Assembly: GCA_951799445.1 (NCBI GenBank)
Contig: OX637291.1
Coordinates: forward strand, 11,968,501-12,032,500
Length of the DNA stretch: 64,000 bases
From: Pseudisothecium myosuroides
Lineage: Eukaryota > Streptophyta > Bryopsida > Hypnales > Lembophyllaceae
Reading direction: 5' to 3'
A program made the translations under genes and the position numbers. Below the pieces are notes generated by a model. The model did no database searches. It was not told where the DNA came from and saw only the letters and a list, made by a program, of their open reading frames with translations. Positions 45,008 to 55,146 of the stretch are shown piece after piece (positions within the stretch are counted from its first letter, which is position 1; every line of letters starts with the position of its first letter).

Positions 45008-47305
45008 ATGGCGTGCTTGATGGCCGGTGCAGGAATGGCAGGAGTCTTCTCATCGTCGCATCTGAGCAGCCGTTCCGTATGCGCTTCGCAATCGAATGGT
45101 CTTGCTGGGGCTTCTTCTGGCGTTTCTTCTTCCGCCCCGAAGGGCCTCGCAGTGCGGGCAGGAGGTACGAAATGAGCTGGAATTGCTGTTTTGGCTGATG
45201 GTGACATAGAGGAATTTGGATTTGAGGGTGGCGCGTATGTTACTCGGGAACTTAAATCTGGAACTCAGTTGTGAGAAATTGTGCATGCTGAGTCGGTTGC
45301 TTAAGCTGTGAACGATGTGTTTTTCTGCGACTAGGCTCCAGATTTGGAGTACCTAGCATATTATCGTTGAGGACACTGCGATTTTGGTCTACAGATTTGA
45401 TTTATTTAGCGCAATCTCAATGAAGAAGCTATGTTCATGGCTCCAGATTTGAGGTACTTAGAATTATCTGGATGAGGACGCCATTTTCATGGCTCCAGAT
45501 TTGAGTTTTAGCATAGTCTCAATGAGAACGCGATGATCATTGGCTCTACATTTGAGTTGCATAGCATATTCTCAATGAGGATGCTATAACGATACGTCGA
45601 AATTTGAGGTGCCTAGCGTATTCTTAATGAGTCAAAGGATGAAGCAAGAAGCTCTTGGGAAATTGAGCCTGAGTAGACACTGTGTGAAAGAGGAGTGGTT
45701 ATGGCTTATAATCGTAGGCGACTATTATGAGTCCTCATTTAGATTAACCCTTGAGGGGCCCTTTCTCTGTACGCACAAATGCTTTTGTCGTAAGAGAATC
45801 CTCAGAACAGTGAATTTTTTTCTAGCTTTTCAGTTCCAGTTGCAAAAATCCCTGTTGCCGTCATTGTCCAATCTTAAGCTTCTGAATTCAGGTCTAATTA
45901 TTTTCTTCTGAACCTGCAAGATTTAGCTCCTTCGCATGTTTTAGAATCTAAGCTGCGGGTCTGATTTATTGCAGGAGAGCCTTCTGCAAAGTCCCTGGAT
46001 GTTATGCGCAAGTTTTCGGAGCAGTATGCAAGGAAGTCGGACACTTTTTTCTGCGTGGACAAGGGTGTCACGGCTGTTGTTATTAAGGTGGGTGGCCTCG
46101 TACTTATCATTTCGTTCATGATAACCCTAAGATCAAGAAATCATTTTTCTCACCTTTGTTTTGTTAATAATTCTTTGAGATGGTTACCTGGTCGTTGTGG
46201 GGAGTGCCTGCTGCATTATTATTGATATCATTTGATACCAAACAACTTCAGAACTCCTAACACCACAATTGCCTACAGAAGCGCTAAATGATTTTTCTGT
46301 CTTTCGTTTTATTCTATCCATTCTTCGTGGTTTCTTGTGAAGACTTATTCTGGTTCTTGTATTTCAGGGGTTGGCAGAGCACAAGGATACTTTAGGCGCT
46401 CCTCTTTGCCCGTGCAGGTTTGTAATGAAAGATTTCATGATTGTAATTGGTCCTTTTCCGCAAATCTTTTCTTCGTTGCTAACTTTTCAGTGGATCTGTC
46501 GTCTGGGGTTTTATAGATTTTTAGTAATTATAGATTAAATTAATACCGTGGTTTGGTCTTGATCTTGGTAATTAGAATTATTGCTATTTATCAAATCATA
46601 TTCAATCACACTTTGTTGATTTCTCAGGCACTACGATGACAAGGTGGCTGAAGTTCAACAAGGTTTCTGGAACTGTCCTTGTGTTCCCATGCGTGAGAGG
46701 TGCAATTTTCTTTCATTATGCTTTTGTTGATTGTGGTCTCCGTTTAGTGTAATCATCTTGTATTCTTGCTCTGCTTGCACTGATTCTTGGGTTATCGTGA
46801 AATAAAAGAATGCTTGATAAGGATTGAAATTTAGTGTTTCTTGAAATTAATTTTCACTAGTTTTCAGATGTTGTCCTTCTGAATTGGTTGTGTCTGTACA
46901 GGAAGGAGTGTCATTGCATGTTGTTCTTGACATCTGATAACGATTTTGCGGGAGATGAACAGGTACTTGAGTATTTGAGCATGAAATGTGTTTCACTGCA
47001 CTTTCCGTTTCCGAGCCTACTGTTGCCAAATTGTGTTTACAAGTAGTTATGTGAAACTAAAGTTAATAAGATCAGAATGCTCGTGGTAGTCAATACATCA
47101 TGATGCAAATCGGTTAGTTTAGACAATGTACTCTTTAAAGTGAACGAAAATTTGACTCATCGAGCTATCATGGTTGGATTGCATAGATTAAATGCTGTTC
47201 CCAAACTTGCTTTGTGTACCCTATTCTCATTAAAAAAAATTGTTTGTTGGATGTGTACAGAAAATCACGGTGGATGAGATTACAGAATTGACTAGTAACT
47301 TCTAA
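45008..47305 (+). CDS. FTRC: Ferredoxin-thioredoxin reductase catalytic chain, plastid precursor, 6 exons
   Basis: Exons: 45008-45164, 45975-46087, 46368-46417, 46628-46699, 46902-46962 and 47261-47305, GT-AG, closing to 165 residues. This is the beta (catalytic) subunit of the stromal 4Fe-4S enzyme that passes electrons from ferredoxin to thioredoxins f/m, switching photosynthetic enzymes on in light. Residues 1-50 are Ser/Ala/Gly-rich with few acids, a typical chloroplast transit peptide; the mature part begins near EPSAKSLDVMRKFSEQYA at 54-71. All signature cysteines are present with the family spacing: C104 and C106 (CPCR), C123 and C125 (CPC), C134 and C136 (CHC). By homology C104, C123, C125 and C134 bind the cluster and C106/C136 form the redox disulfide. 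Length and exon content are complete. Confidence 0.96.
45330..45630 (+). repeat. ~55-bp minisatellite in FTRC intron 1
   Basis: Five to six diverged copies of a unit around GGCTCCAGATTTGAGGTAC ... TCTCAATGAGGACGC, starting near 45332, 45390, 45440, 45498, 45545 and 45600. Entirely inside intron 1 (45165-45974). Confidence 0.8.
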
Positions 47306-47730
47306 GGTCTTGCGGAAATGAGGCACTTGTACCATGTTCTTTTCTTTTCTTTTCCTTTATTGGCTTCCTTTCCATTGTAGGACTGTATCTCCTGTTGCCA
47401 TTTTCTGTGACAACTGACCAGAAGGTGATGGCTGCATTTTATTGCACCAACTTCTGTGCTGATACGTCCAGAGTGTAAATTTAGATTTGGAATGTAGCTT
47501 AAAAAGAGACGTTCTCTTACCTGAGGAGAACAGCTGCTCCCATTTATGATGGACTATCTCTTTCGTATGGTTTCCTTTATTTTTGAGAAGATTTTTGTAC
47601 ACTATTTGGAATGGTCTGTGCGGCATAAAAAGACACGAGAACCAACTATTTCCGGTTAGCATTAGCAGCCTCACCAGTTCTAAGCTTTATTTTTGTCCTG
47701 TCCTGATATCGGTCAAGTCGGTTGATGATG
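47306..47730 (+). other. Probable 3' UTR and flank of FTRC
   Basis: Gene-like composition continues past the stop codon up to the insertion point of the MITE at 47733. No other gene is seen. The polyadenylation site cannot be fixed. Confidence 0.5.
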
Positions 47731-47732
47731 TA

Positions 47733-48340
47733 CAGTCGGGTACAGCAACCTTACGAATTTTTGCATCCTGTTGAGATTAGGTCAACTTTGGGAGGCCCGT
47801 GTGCACTCAAAAATGAACGGAATTTCAAATTTCGAATTGCGCTGGAATCACACTGAAGTTTATTTTATCATCATTACAAACACACATATGTAATTGAAAA
47901 TCATACAAAGATTTTGATGTTTTCAATACACTATGTATTATCTAGTGTTGCCAACATTTGTGAAAGTTACAACTTGTATTCAATGGTACATATAAGAAAT
48001 GAACCTTCACAATTGCTTAAGAGATACTTGATAACATACCATTTGAATTTCTTGTATGATTTCTTGCTTGTTCTTCACCCCATTGCAAAAAAACTTTGAC
48101 TATCTTCCAAAGGTTCTCTATGAAATGGTAGATAGTGTATAAAAGAAATTCAAATTGTTGTATGATTTGAAATTATTCATTTTTCACTTGTTATGAAGTT
48201 GAAGTGCACTTCATTGCAATTCCAACGCAATTTGCAATTCCAAAATCGGTTCATTTTTGAGCATGCTAGAGCTTCCTGAAGTTGATGAACTTTCTAGAGA
48301 AAACTGACTGGAAAATTCGTAAGGTTCCTGTACCCGACTG
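47733..48340. mobile_element. TA-flanked MITE, CAGTAAGGTCT family, copy 2 (608 bp)
   Basis: The ends CAGTCGGGTACAGCAACCTT and, inverted, CAGTCGGGTACAGGAACCTT are flanked by TA (47731-47732, 48341-48342). The interior is an inverted copy of 48370-48905 and of 12890-13420. The terminal sequences differ from the sister elements, yet the interior is closely shared. Confidence 0.85.
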
Positions 48341-48347
48341 TACAGTA

Positions 48348-48946
48348 CAGTGGGTCTTATAAACTTACAAATTTTTCAGTCAATTTTCACTAGAAAGTTC
48401 AGCAACTTCAGGATGCTCTAGCATGTTAAAAAATGAACCGATTTTGAAACCGCAATTTGCGATGGAATTGCAATGAAGTGTATTTCAACTTCATAACAAG
48501 TGAAAAATGAATAATTTAAAATCATACAACAATTTGGATTCCTTTTATACACTATCTACAATTTTATAGAGAACCTCTGGAAGATGGTCAAAGATTTTTT
48601 GCAATGGGGTGAAGAACAAGCAAGAAATCATAGAAGCAATGCAAGTGGTATGAGATCAAGTATCTCTAAAGCAATTGTCAAGATTCATTTCTAATATGTA
48701 CCATTAAATACAAGTTGTAATGTTCACAAATGATGACAACACTAGATGGTAGATAGTGTATACAAAACATCAAACTCTTTGCTTGATTTTAAATTACATA
48801 TGTGTATTTGTAATGATGATGAAGTAGACTTTTGTGTGATTCCAATGCAATTTACAGTTCGAAATTTCCTTCATTTTTGAGAGTACACGGGCCTCCAAAT
48901 ATGTTCTCCTAATCTCAAAAATTCATAAGTTTATTGGACCACATGG
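48348..48946. mobile_element. TA-flanked MITE, CAGTAAGGTCT family, copy 3 (about 600 bp)
   Basis: The left end CAGTGGGTCTTATAAACTTA starts 7 bases after the previous element. The right end is an approximate inverted match (AAACTTATGAATTTTT read inward). It is oriented head to head with copy 2, so together they form a palindrome. A 15-base stretch (TTCTCCTAATCTCA) occurs just inside and just outside the right end. Confidence 0.75.
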
Positions 48947-48960
48947 TTCTCCTAATCTCA

Positions 48961-49075
48961 GCACGGTTGTGCATACTCAACAACCCTCCCAGTTTCACCA
49001 CAACGATGCTCTTGTCAATCGCGTTATGAAGACTACCGCAATCCTGGGTGACCTGGACTTGGAATCCTCCAAAAA
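48961..49075 (-). pseudogene. Decayed copy of the last NB-ARC exon
   Basis: On the minus strand this matches about 49500-49610 of the NB-ARC gene (shared: GATTGACAAGAGC, 'CCAAGTCC.GGTC', 'GAGTATGCACAA/GAGCATGCACAA') with many substitutions and small indels that break the frame. It is the remnant of a duplicated exon, cut off by the adjoining MITE. Confidence 0.7.
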
Positions 49076-49443
49076 TTGAATCAATTAAACTTCAGTTCAC
49101 TCCGGTTCAATGCTAACTTGCTGGACAACCACACCTAGGGTTATTTATGTACACATACTTGACTTGGTTTTTGTTTTCCCGCATCATCTGGAGAACAGAT
49201 GATGCGGAGAAAAAAGAAATCTCTCTATATTTTTTCGTTGTGGAAGCAAATCTAACAGGGGAAAAGACTTCGTAAAATAACCATGAAACTTTTCTTTTTA
49301 CCTGTTTTTTCGAGCTTACTGATGTAATGAAATCTAGAAGCTCAAAAATGACATCGATCGATCCATTGCAGAGTCTCTCGCAAGCGCAGACCAATTGTTC
49401 TATCTATTCAATCATCAATGTGTCAACTTTTCACCACCATGAA

Positions 49444-52419
49444 TTAACCAGAGTTTTTGTCTCCAGTCACTCGCTCAGCAGCAATCTTGCGCCCCATGGC
49501 ACGGAAGTGTTTGTGCATGCTCATCAGTCCGCCTGGTTTCACTGCAACGAAGCTCTTGTCAATCAAGTTCTGGAGACTGATTCGGGGCGACCCGGACTTG
49601 GAATGGTTGATGAAAGCTTCCCTGCTCACAGTCCAGCTCCGATTGGAGGCCTGCTCGTCAATGAAGGAGGCCAACTCCACAAACATGTCTCGCTCGGGAC
49701 GGTCCAAGTCGTAGAATCGGTCCCAGAGCCGCGTCCACAGCCTGTCGTTGCTCTTGCTGCCGCCCAGCACCTGTGAAGCACAACATAGGCACATTGACTT
49801 CAAGGGTCACAACATTGACACATTCTAAAAAAGAAAGCGTACATGTTATGTACAATGACTCTCATGGAGTGAGTCTTTGACATGCTCCTCTTTGCTTTAT
49901 TGTGTGACTTGTTTTTCTTTGGTTTCAAAGTTTTAACTCTAGTAGAAAAGTTCAACTACTAAGATACCACACAAGACATGTTGAGAGGATGAAATGTCTA
50001 TTGTAAGTTCAGAATTGTGCATTGGCAATATGTTTGGTGATGGAAATCAAGGCCATGGTTGTCAAAAATAATTTGTAACTTAGTATTGACATTGCCACCT
50101 GTAGCTTGGACAAGTAGGTACTAACTTGCAAACTGATTTTGATAACCATGGCCTTGATTGCCATTACCCAATCCAAATTGACATTTAAATCCTACAATTG
50201 GCATTATATTGACTTGATATTCAAATCTTACCTTCAGTAAAAGACTGAACATGGACTATGCATACCAAGGACATGAGAAGACCCACATGATTGACTACAC
50301 CATGTTTTTCCACTAGTGACTTTACATCGCGCACAGAAGAACACAAAGATGAGGATACCTGAGCATGGTTCAATTTGTACAAGGCCTCTTTGTACATCTC
50401 CAGGAGATCCGCAGTGCCGAAGAAGCTCTTCTTCTTGCCTAAAAACTCGCCCACCACTTGGAGACTGAGGGGGTTCCCAGCACATACATCCACAATCTTA
50501 GTGGAGGCGGTTTCAAAGTCGTGGAACAACATTTCTACATTGGGGTGGTGCTCGGCATGCTTGTGTGAGCGGCCATCCTTTACCATGAGTAGGTGGATGA
50601 GCCTATGCCGTTCCTTGTCCATTTTCGCCCCGTCAAAGGCATAGTGCGAAAACAATGCCATGCCGTCCATCTCATCCAGTGGTCCCACTTGTACTCGACC
50701 CCCTGTTGAGACGTAGTCTTGCATCACCTGCCACAATGTGGAAGCATTGTCAGCAATTAGTAACACACAAATTGATCAAATTCTATTTCATAACATAAGT
50801 GTTTTCAAGTCAAGATGTTCCCCACAATAAATGACTAGAAGCAAAATAATTTGCTTCTAGTCACAATTGCAAAATATTTTGCAATTGTGCCTAGAATCTG
50901 TTTATCATCTAGAATCACAAGGAAACTCTTTTGGGTGCATGCTCCATTTATTTGATCCTACCTTAGATCATTACAAGTGATGAACCACCCCCAGTTGTGA
51001 TATGAAAGAATGTAGGGTCTAAGGAAAAGCTGCGAGTCCAGACGTGCCATGCCGATGGCCTTGCTCTTCTTCTGTACAGTTTTATTATTTGTTCTTCTGT
51101 TTAGAATCTAGAAATTTACTACAGTACCGAATTAGTTGATCCCACTCGTTCGATCAGTACTCACACTATCGTAGATCCACCCCTAATTTTCCCAAGTTAC
51201 AAGCCGGGAGAACACTCCAATATTGAACGAAGGGTTACGAAGGGTTTAGGGTTTAAGGAAAAGCTTCGAATCCACACCTGCCAATCCTACCCTGTGACGG
51301 CAGCCTTGCTCTTCTTCTGCTTCACATCTTTGTTATGATTTCTTCTCTACATTATCTAGAATCACTAGGAACCGAATTAGATCAACCTACGTTACATAGG
51401 CATCCATTATCCCAACTCCTAATTTTCCCAAATTCCATGCCCTGATCAACACCCCCTAGTAAGTTACTCAAGGAAAGGGTTTAGGGTTTAAGGAACACCG
51501 GTCATGAGTCCACACATGCCTGTCCTGCCCCGTGACGACGACCTTGCTCTTCTTCTTCTTCAACAACATGTTATTTCATCTTCTATGCATTGTCTAGAAT
51601 GACTAGGGTACCGAAATACCTGATCCTACCTTAGATCAGCATTCATTTCATTACAGATTCACCCCTAATTTTCCCAAGTTACATGTGGGGGTCAACACAC
51701 CAGTATAGAACGAAAGGGTTAAGGGTTTAAGAAAAGTCTGTTTTGAGTCCCCACCTGCCAGTCCTGTTTCATGACCGCCGTCTTGCTCTTGTCTACACAG
51801 CTTTGTATTCATTCTTCTTTGCATTTCCTAGGGTTTAGGGTTTAGGGTTTAAGGAAAAGCTGTGATGAATCCCCACCTGCCAGTCCTGCCCCGTGACCAC
51901 CGCCTTGCTCTTCTTCTTCACCGCGCGCTCCTCCCGAAACGCCGACACCTGCAGCGCCGCGAGCTCTTCCTCACAGCCCACGTCGTCCACCACCACCAGC
52001 ACCCTCAGCGTGCCCACCATCTGCCGGATCTTGCTCGCGTACTTAGACTTGTCCCAGTCCACGGTACCACACAAGTCCACCAGCAGCTGCCGCTGCACGT
52101 CCTCCGTGCTCCGACCGCGCACATTCTCCAGAAAGCTCGCCTTCTCGTAGCCCGCACGACGCGTCTGGAATAACAGACTCGCCAATGCGGATTTCCCCAT
52201 GCCGCTCATGCCCGTCACGCCCGCCACGGAGACTCCCGCAGTGGAGTCGCTCAACACCTGGTTCAGGTCGACTTCGCGTTGCCCCAAGCTCACGGAGAAG
52301 CGGGGAACAAGGGATGTTGTGACGAAATACTCCCGGTGGTTCGCCATAGCCAAGGGATCCAACTTGGGATCCAACTTGGGATCCAAGTTAATCAAAGTCT
52401 TCTTGTAGAAATCCAAGGC
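49444..52419 (-). CDS. NB-ARC immune-receptor-type ATPase without LRR, 5' end unresolved
   Basis: Exons on the minus strand: 52419-51877, 50727-50359 and 49770-49444, all phase 0, 412 residues from the first codon after the acceptor at 52420. Visible NB-ARC motifs in order: P-loop VTGMSGMGKSALAS (68-81), kinase-2 LVVVDDV (141-147), RNBS-B-like KSKAVVTGQDW (170-180), GxP motif GNPLSLQVVG, and an MHD-like MHKHFRAMGRKIA near the end. NB-ARC proteins are ATP-driven switches of plant immunity. The frame stops soon after the MHD region and no LRR is found down to the MITE at 48946, so the gene is naturally short or truncated. The acceptor at 52420 implies an upstream exon I could not identify; the first in-frame ATG gives MANHREYF. 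A triplicated LDPK unit (12-14 onward) lies at the N-terminus. Confidence 0.75.
50034..50170. mobile_element. Small inverted-repeat element in the NB-ARC intron 49771-50358
   Basis: GGTGATGGAAATCAAGGCCA then TGGTTGTCAAAA on the left is matched, inverted on the right, by GGTAATGGCAATCAAGGCCA then TGGTTATCAAAA. About 32-bp TIRs around a ~70-bp centre; superfamily unknown. Confidence 0.65.
50832..50889. repeat. Two abutting near-perfect palindromes in the NB-ARC intron
   Basis: TGACTAGAAGCAAA-ATAA-TTTGCTTCTAGTCA (50832-50863) overlaps by two bases a perfect 28-bp palindrome beginning CACAATTGCAAAATATTTTG (50862-50889). Confidence 0.95.
50900..51890 (-). repeat. Tandem array spanning an exon/intron boundary of the NB-ARC gene
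   Basis: The intron 50728-51876 is largely an array of ~240-bp units, one shorter (~118). Each carries a copy of the last 30-40 bases of the upstream exon (coding KKSKAVVTGQDWQ) plus the donor GGCAG|GTG and following intron. Exon-end copies, read on the minus strand, lie near 51880 (real), 51760, 51520, 51280 and 51050. Each unit also has 'CTAGAATNACTAGG', 'CCCTAATTTTCCCAA' and 'GGGTTTAAGGAAAAG' landmarks. Copies decay with distance: the one near 51760 still reads SKTAVMKQDWQ, the one near 51280 has a stop. Confidence 0.85.
51829..51856. repeat. Short telomere-type (TTTAGGG)n run
   Basis: CTAGGGTTTAGGGTTTAGGG contains three tandem plant telomere units; single or double units recur at 51240-51262 and 51478-51492 within the tandem array. 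Confidence 0.85.
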
Positions 52420-52479
52420 CTGATTTCACATCACAGGCTGCGCACTTGAAGGTGAAGGGTTCCCGATAGCACTGGTAGT

Positions 52480-53330
52480 GGTGAGACACAAGAAATGGGA
52501 CACAATGCGTTACAATTTCGAACTCAGAAAGGATCGATGAGAAAGGAGATATCTTCCGAATCTAGAGTTTGGTTTGGTACAATTGGACAAAAATTTGTGG
52601 AAGCTACTGAAAACTGCAGTTTTAGCTTCCTCAAATCCACTCTACAGTTAGGCTACAAAACACTCTACAGTTTAGCTACTGTAAACTACAGATTGCGGAA
52701 GCAACTGAAAACTGCAGATTCAAAGAAGCCTAATCCACCATCACTCTAAAGCATAGGATTGACAAAAGTAAGCCCACTCAGAAATTTAAAAAACGCAAAG
52801 CAAGTTCGCAGAGTTCGTTACAGAATGGAGATTGAGGACTGTCTCTAGAATGGAGTCAAGAATGAATCCCTTAGCACTGGCACTGTAAGGCAAGTGTTGG
52901 GACAACATTCGTTAAAATCATGGTAGTTTTCGAACTGAGAAAGGATCGATGAGCAAGGAGTGTTTCCGAATCTAGAGTTTAGTTCGGTGCAATTCAACAA
53001 AAGTTTGTGGAAGCTACTGAAAACTGCAGGATTAATGAAGCGTAATCAACTGTCATGTTGCATACAAGTTCACTCTAAAGCATGGGATTCACACTAGTAA
53101 GCCACTCAGAACAGAATCGCAAAGTAACACCTTCGTTACAAGCAGGTGAAGAGATGGAGGGTAGTAAGCTCACCACTAGATGCAGATGATTCACATACGT
53201 AAAGCCCACTCAGAATATAAAAAACGCAATGTAAGTTTGCAGAGTAATTTCTGTAAGGATGTTCTAAGTTCGAAGAGCGGAGATTTAGGACTGTCACTTG
53301 AATGGAATCAAAGCTCACTCACCAGTGGAG
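52480..53330 (-). repeat. Tandemly duplicated region upstream of the NB-ARC exons
   Basis: The block at 52495-52632 recurs at 52897-53035 (AAAGGATCGATGAG, 'TCTAGAGTTT', 'GTGGAAGCTACTGAAAACTG'). A second block at 52742-52850 recurs around 53070-53111 and 53190-53310 ('CACTCTAAAGCAT', 'AAGCCCACTCAGAA', 'AAAAAACGCAA'). Probable leader/promoter DNA of the NB-ARC gene; no coding exon identified. Confidence 0.7.
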
Positions 53331-54948
53331 TGGATGCACAGGAAAGATCACTTGGATGATCAGCAATGACGAAATTGTCGCAGCTCTAAGTAATGCAAAG
53401 ACTCTCAGTGATGAGTTTCCGCCTTCAGCTTAACTGAGCTCTAGACTCCAGAGAGTGACATTCAAAAGAGGGCTGGCACCGACCCCGCCATGGCGCCATT
53501 GATGAGGTGTGCACGAGGACTGACTTTCGGAGCAAAACAGGGATGGGAATCGAAACATGTGGGGAAGATGAAGGCGCCACTCAGCCACCTAGTGCCACCT
53601 ATCGGTTTGCATTTCTTCGGCCTCGAAATAGAATCTCATAAAAGGGTTGACGACTTGACGGCCTCTCTTGTAGAGTTGTAGTTCTAGACAAGTTGTACTG
53701 TAGTCTTCTCAATCTCTATGACAGTCTTTTTTTAATTCTGTGCCCTCGTTTGGACTTTGGATGTCGTTTTGGAGGCTTACGAATTTTTATTTGTTTTTGA
53801 AACTGAGGACTGCACGAGGAACCGAAGGGAAAAGAACGTGCAACTCAAAGCTTGGAATTTACTAAAAATTCCCCGCCGAGGACTTGTTCCTCTGGTTCTG
53901 CGTACTTTTTCCTCGTATCAATGGAAATTGCTCATGTGTTTTAAGAAGAAAAAGAAAAAAAGCTTGGAATTTGGAAGAATTTCAGTCGAATATCAATCGA
54001 ATTATCATCGAATTTGAAGCTTGTTCAGTTGGTTTATGATTGATGAAAGACGACGAGTGTCAGGTTTCCGGATTTGTGGAGCTTGGCCAGATCCATCTGA
54101 GATTCTGTGAAAGACCCTGTTGCTGGTCTGAAGCGGCTTCGCTGTCTCCCTCTAAACATAGAGCTGTTGAAATGATCAAATTCTTCTTGAATGTAGTCAA
54201 TGAACCGGTACTACAGATGCTTTTTATTAACTTAGAGCATCGCCACTTGGCCACTTCGCCAGTAGGTGGATAAAACCCATCTTTTAACCCCTAAATGCCC
54301 CCTAAATGCCCAAGGCACCCAAATGAGGTGTCGAAGAAACTTTGAAGTTAAATAAAACCTTATCAAATTGCTATTTTTAGTAGTTTATATTTTTGAAAGA
54401 TTCTTTTCGATGTCTAGTTTTAGCATCAAAAATCTGATTTTGAAAATGAATGATTATGATTTTTCTATTCAAGAGTTTGTGCAAAGGTACCCATTGCAAT
54501 CTTGACTTTCCGTAGTGTTGAGGGCTCTTGGAAATGAGTCTCAAATACACTAGATCTTGGAGAAAAAATCACACTAGAAATTCATTTAAAAAAATTGTAG
54601 AGTAGATTTTGAGAAGTCATAAATTGATCGGGGTTATATTTGTTAGGCTCTTCAACTTCATATTTTTTTGGTCTTGAACTTTTTAGATTTGACATGCAAA
54701 AAGAGAGCTCAAAGATTTTCATAGTTTTAACACCTTGATGATCAAACATTATAATCTTTCAATCCTTAAATGATATTGTTGTGTTTTCTTTTTCTATGTG
54801 ATCTCTAACATGTCTAGTTTGAATTTGTACGGTTACAATTCAAAAAAAATTGATTCAACTTATCAAAATGTTGGCTTTTTGTTCAATTTAGAGCAAATTC
54901 CAAGAGGCTCAAAACAGGCCTTGGGCATTTAGGGGTTAACCCCTCTAA
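53331..54948. other. Promoter-side flank of the NB-ARC gene, then spacer
   Basis: 53480-53700 is GC-richer and may hold the promoter or an unrecognised first exon. An inverted repeat of 'TTAACCCCTAAATGCCC' and 'AAGGC' lies at 54283-54317 versus 54915-54942, probably a decayed MITE of about 700 bp. Otherwise nothing is seen. Confidence 0.45.
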
Positions 54949-55143
54949 GGGCCAGCTTACATATGAGCCCGGTGGGCAGAAAAAGCAACTAAAAGACAAG
55001 AACAATTCCACCGATGATCGGTAAGTGTGGAAGTAGGAGAGAGAGTTCCACCAACATTAGTGCATTTAGAAGGAACATAAAAGTGCTTTTTATATTTCGG
55101 CATTGTTGACTGGACCCACCCATCTATACATGTAAGTTGGCCC
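54949..55143. mobile_element. PIF/Harbinger-type MITE (195 bp, TAA target duplication)
   Basis: The ends GGGCCAGCTTACATATGAGC and, inverted, GGGCCAACTTACATGTATAG are flanked by TAA on both sides (54946-54948, 55144-55146). Confidence 0.75.
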
Positions 55144-55146
55144 TAA

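Noticed and set aside
44536..45207. Open frames in the FTRC leader
   Set aside because: They arise from repeated T/C/G-rich leader units, and 45050-45207 is antisense to the FTRC transit-peptide exon.
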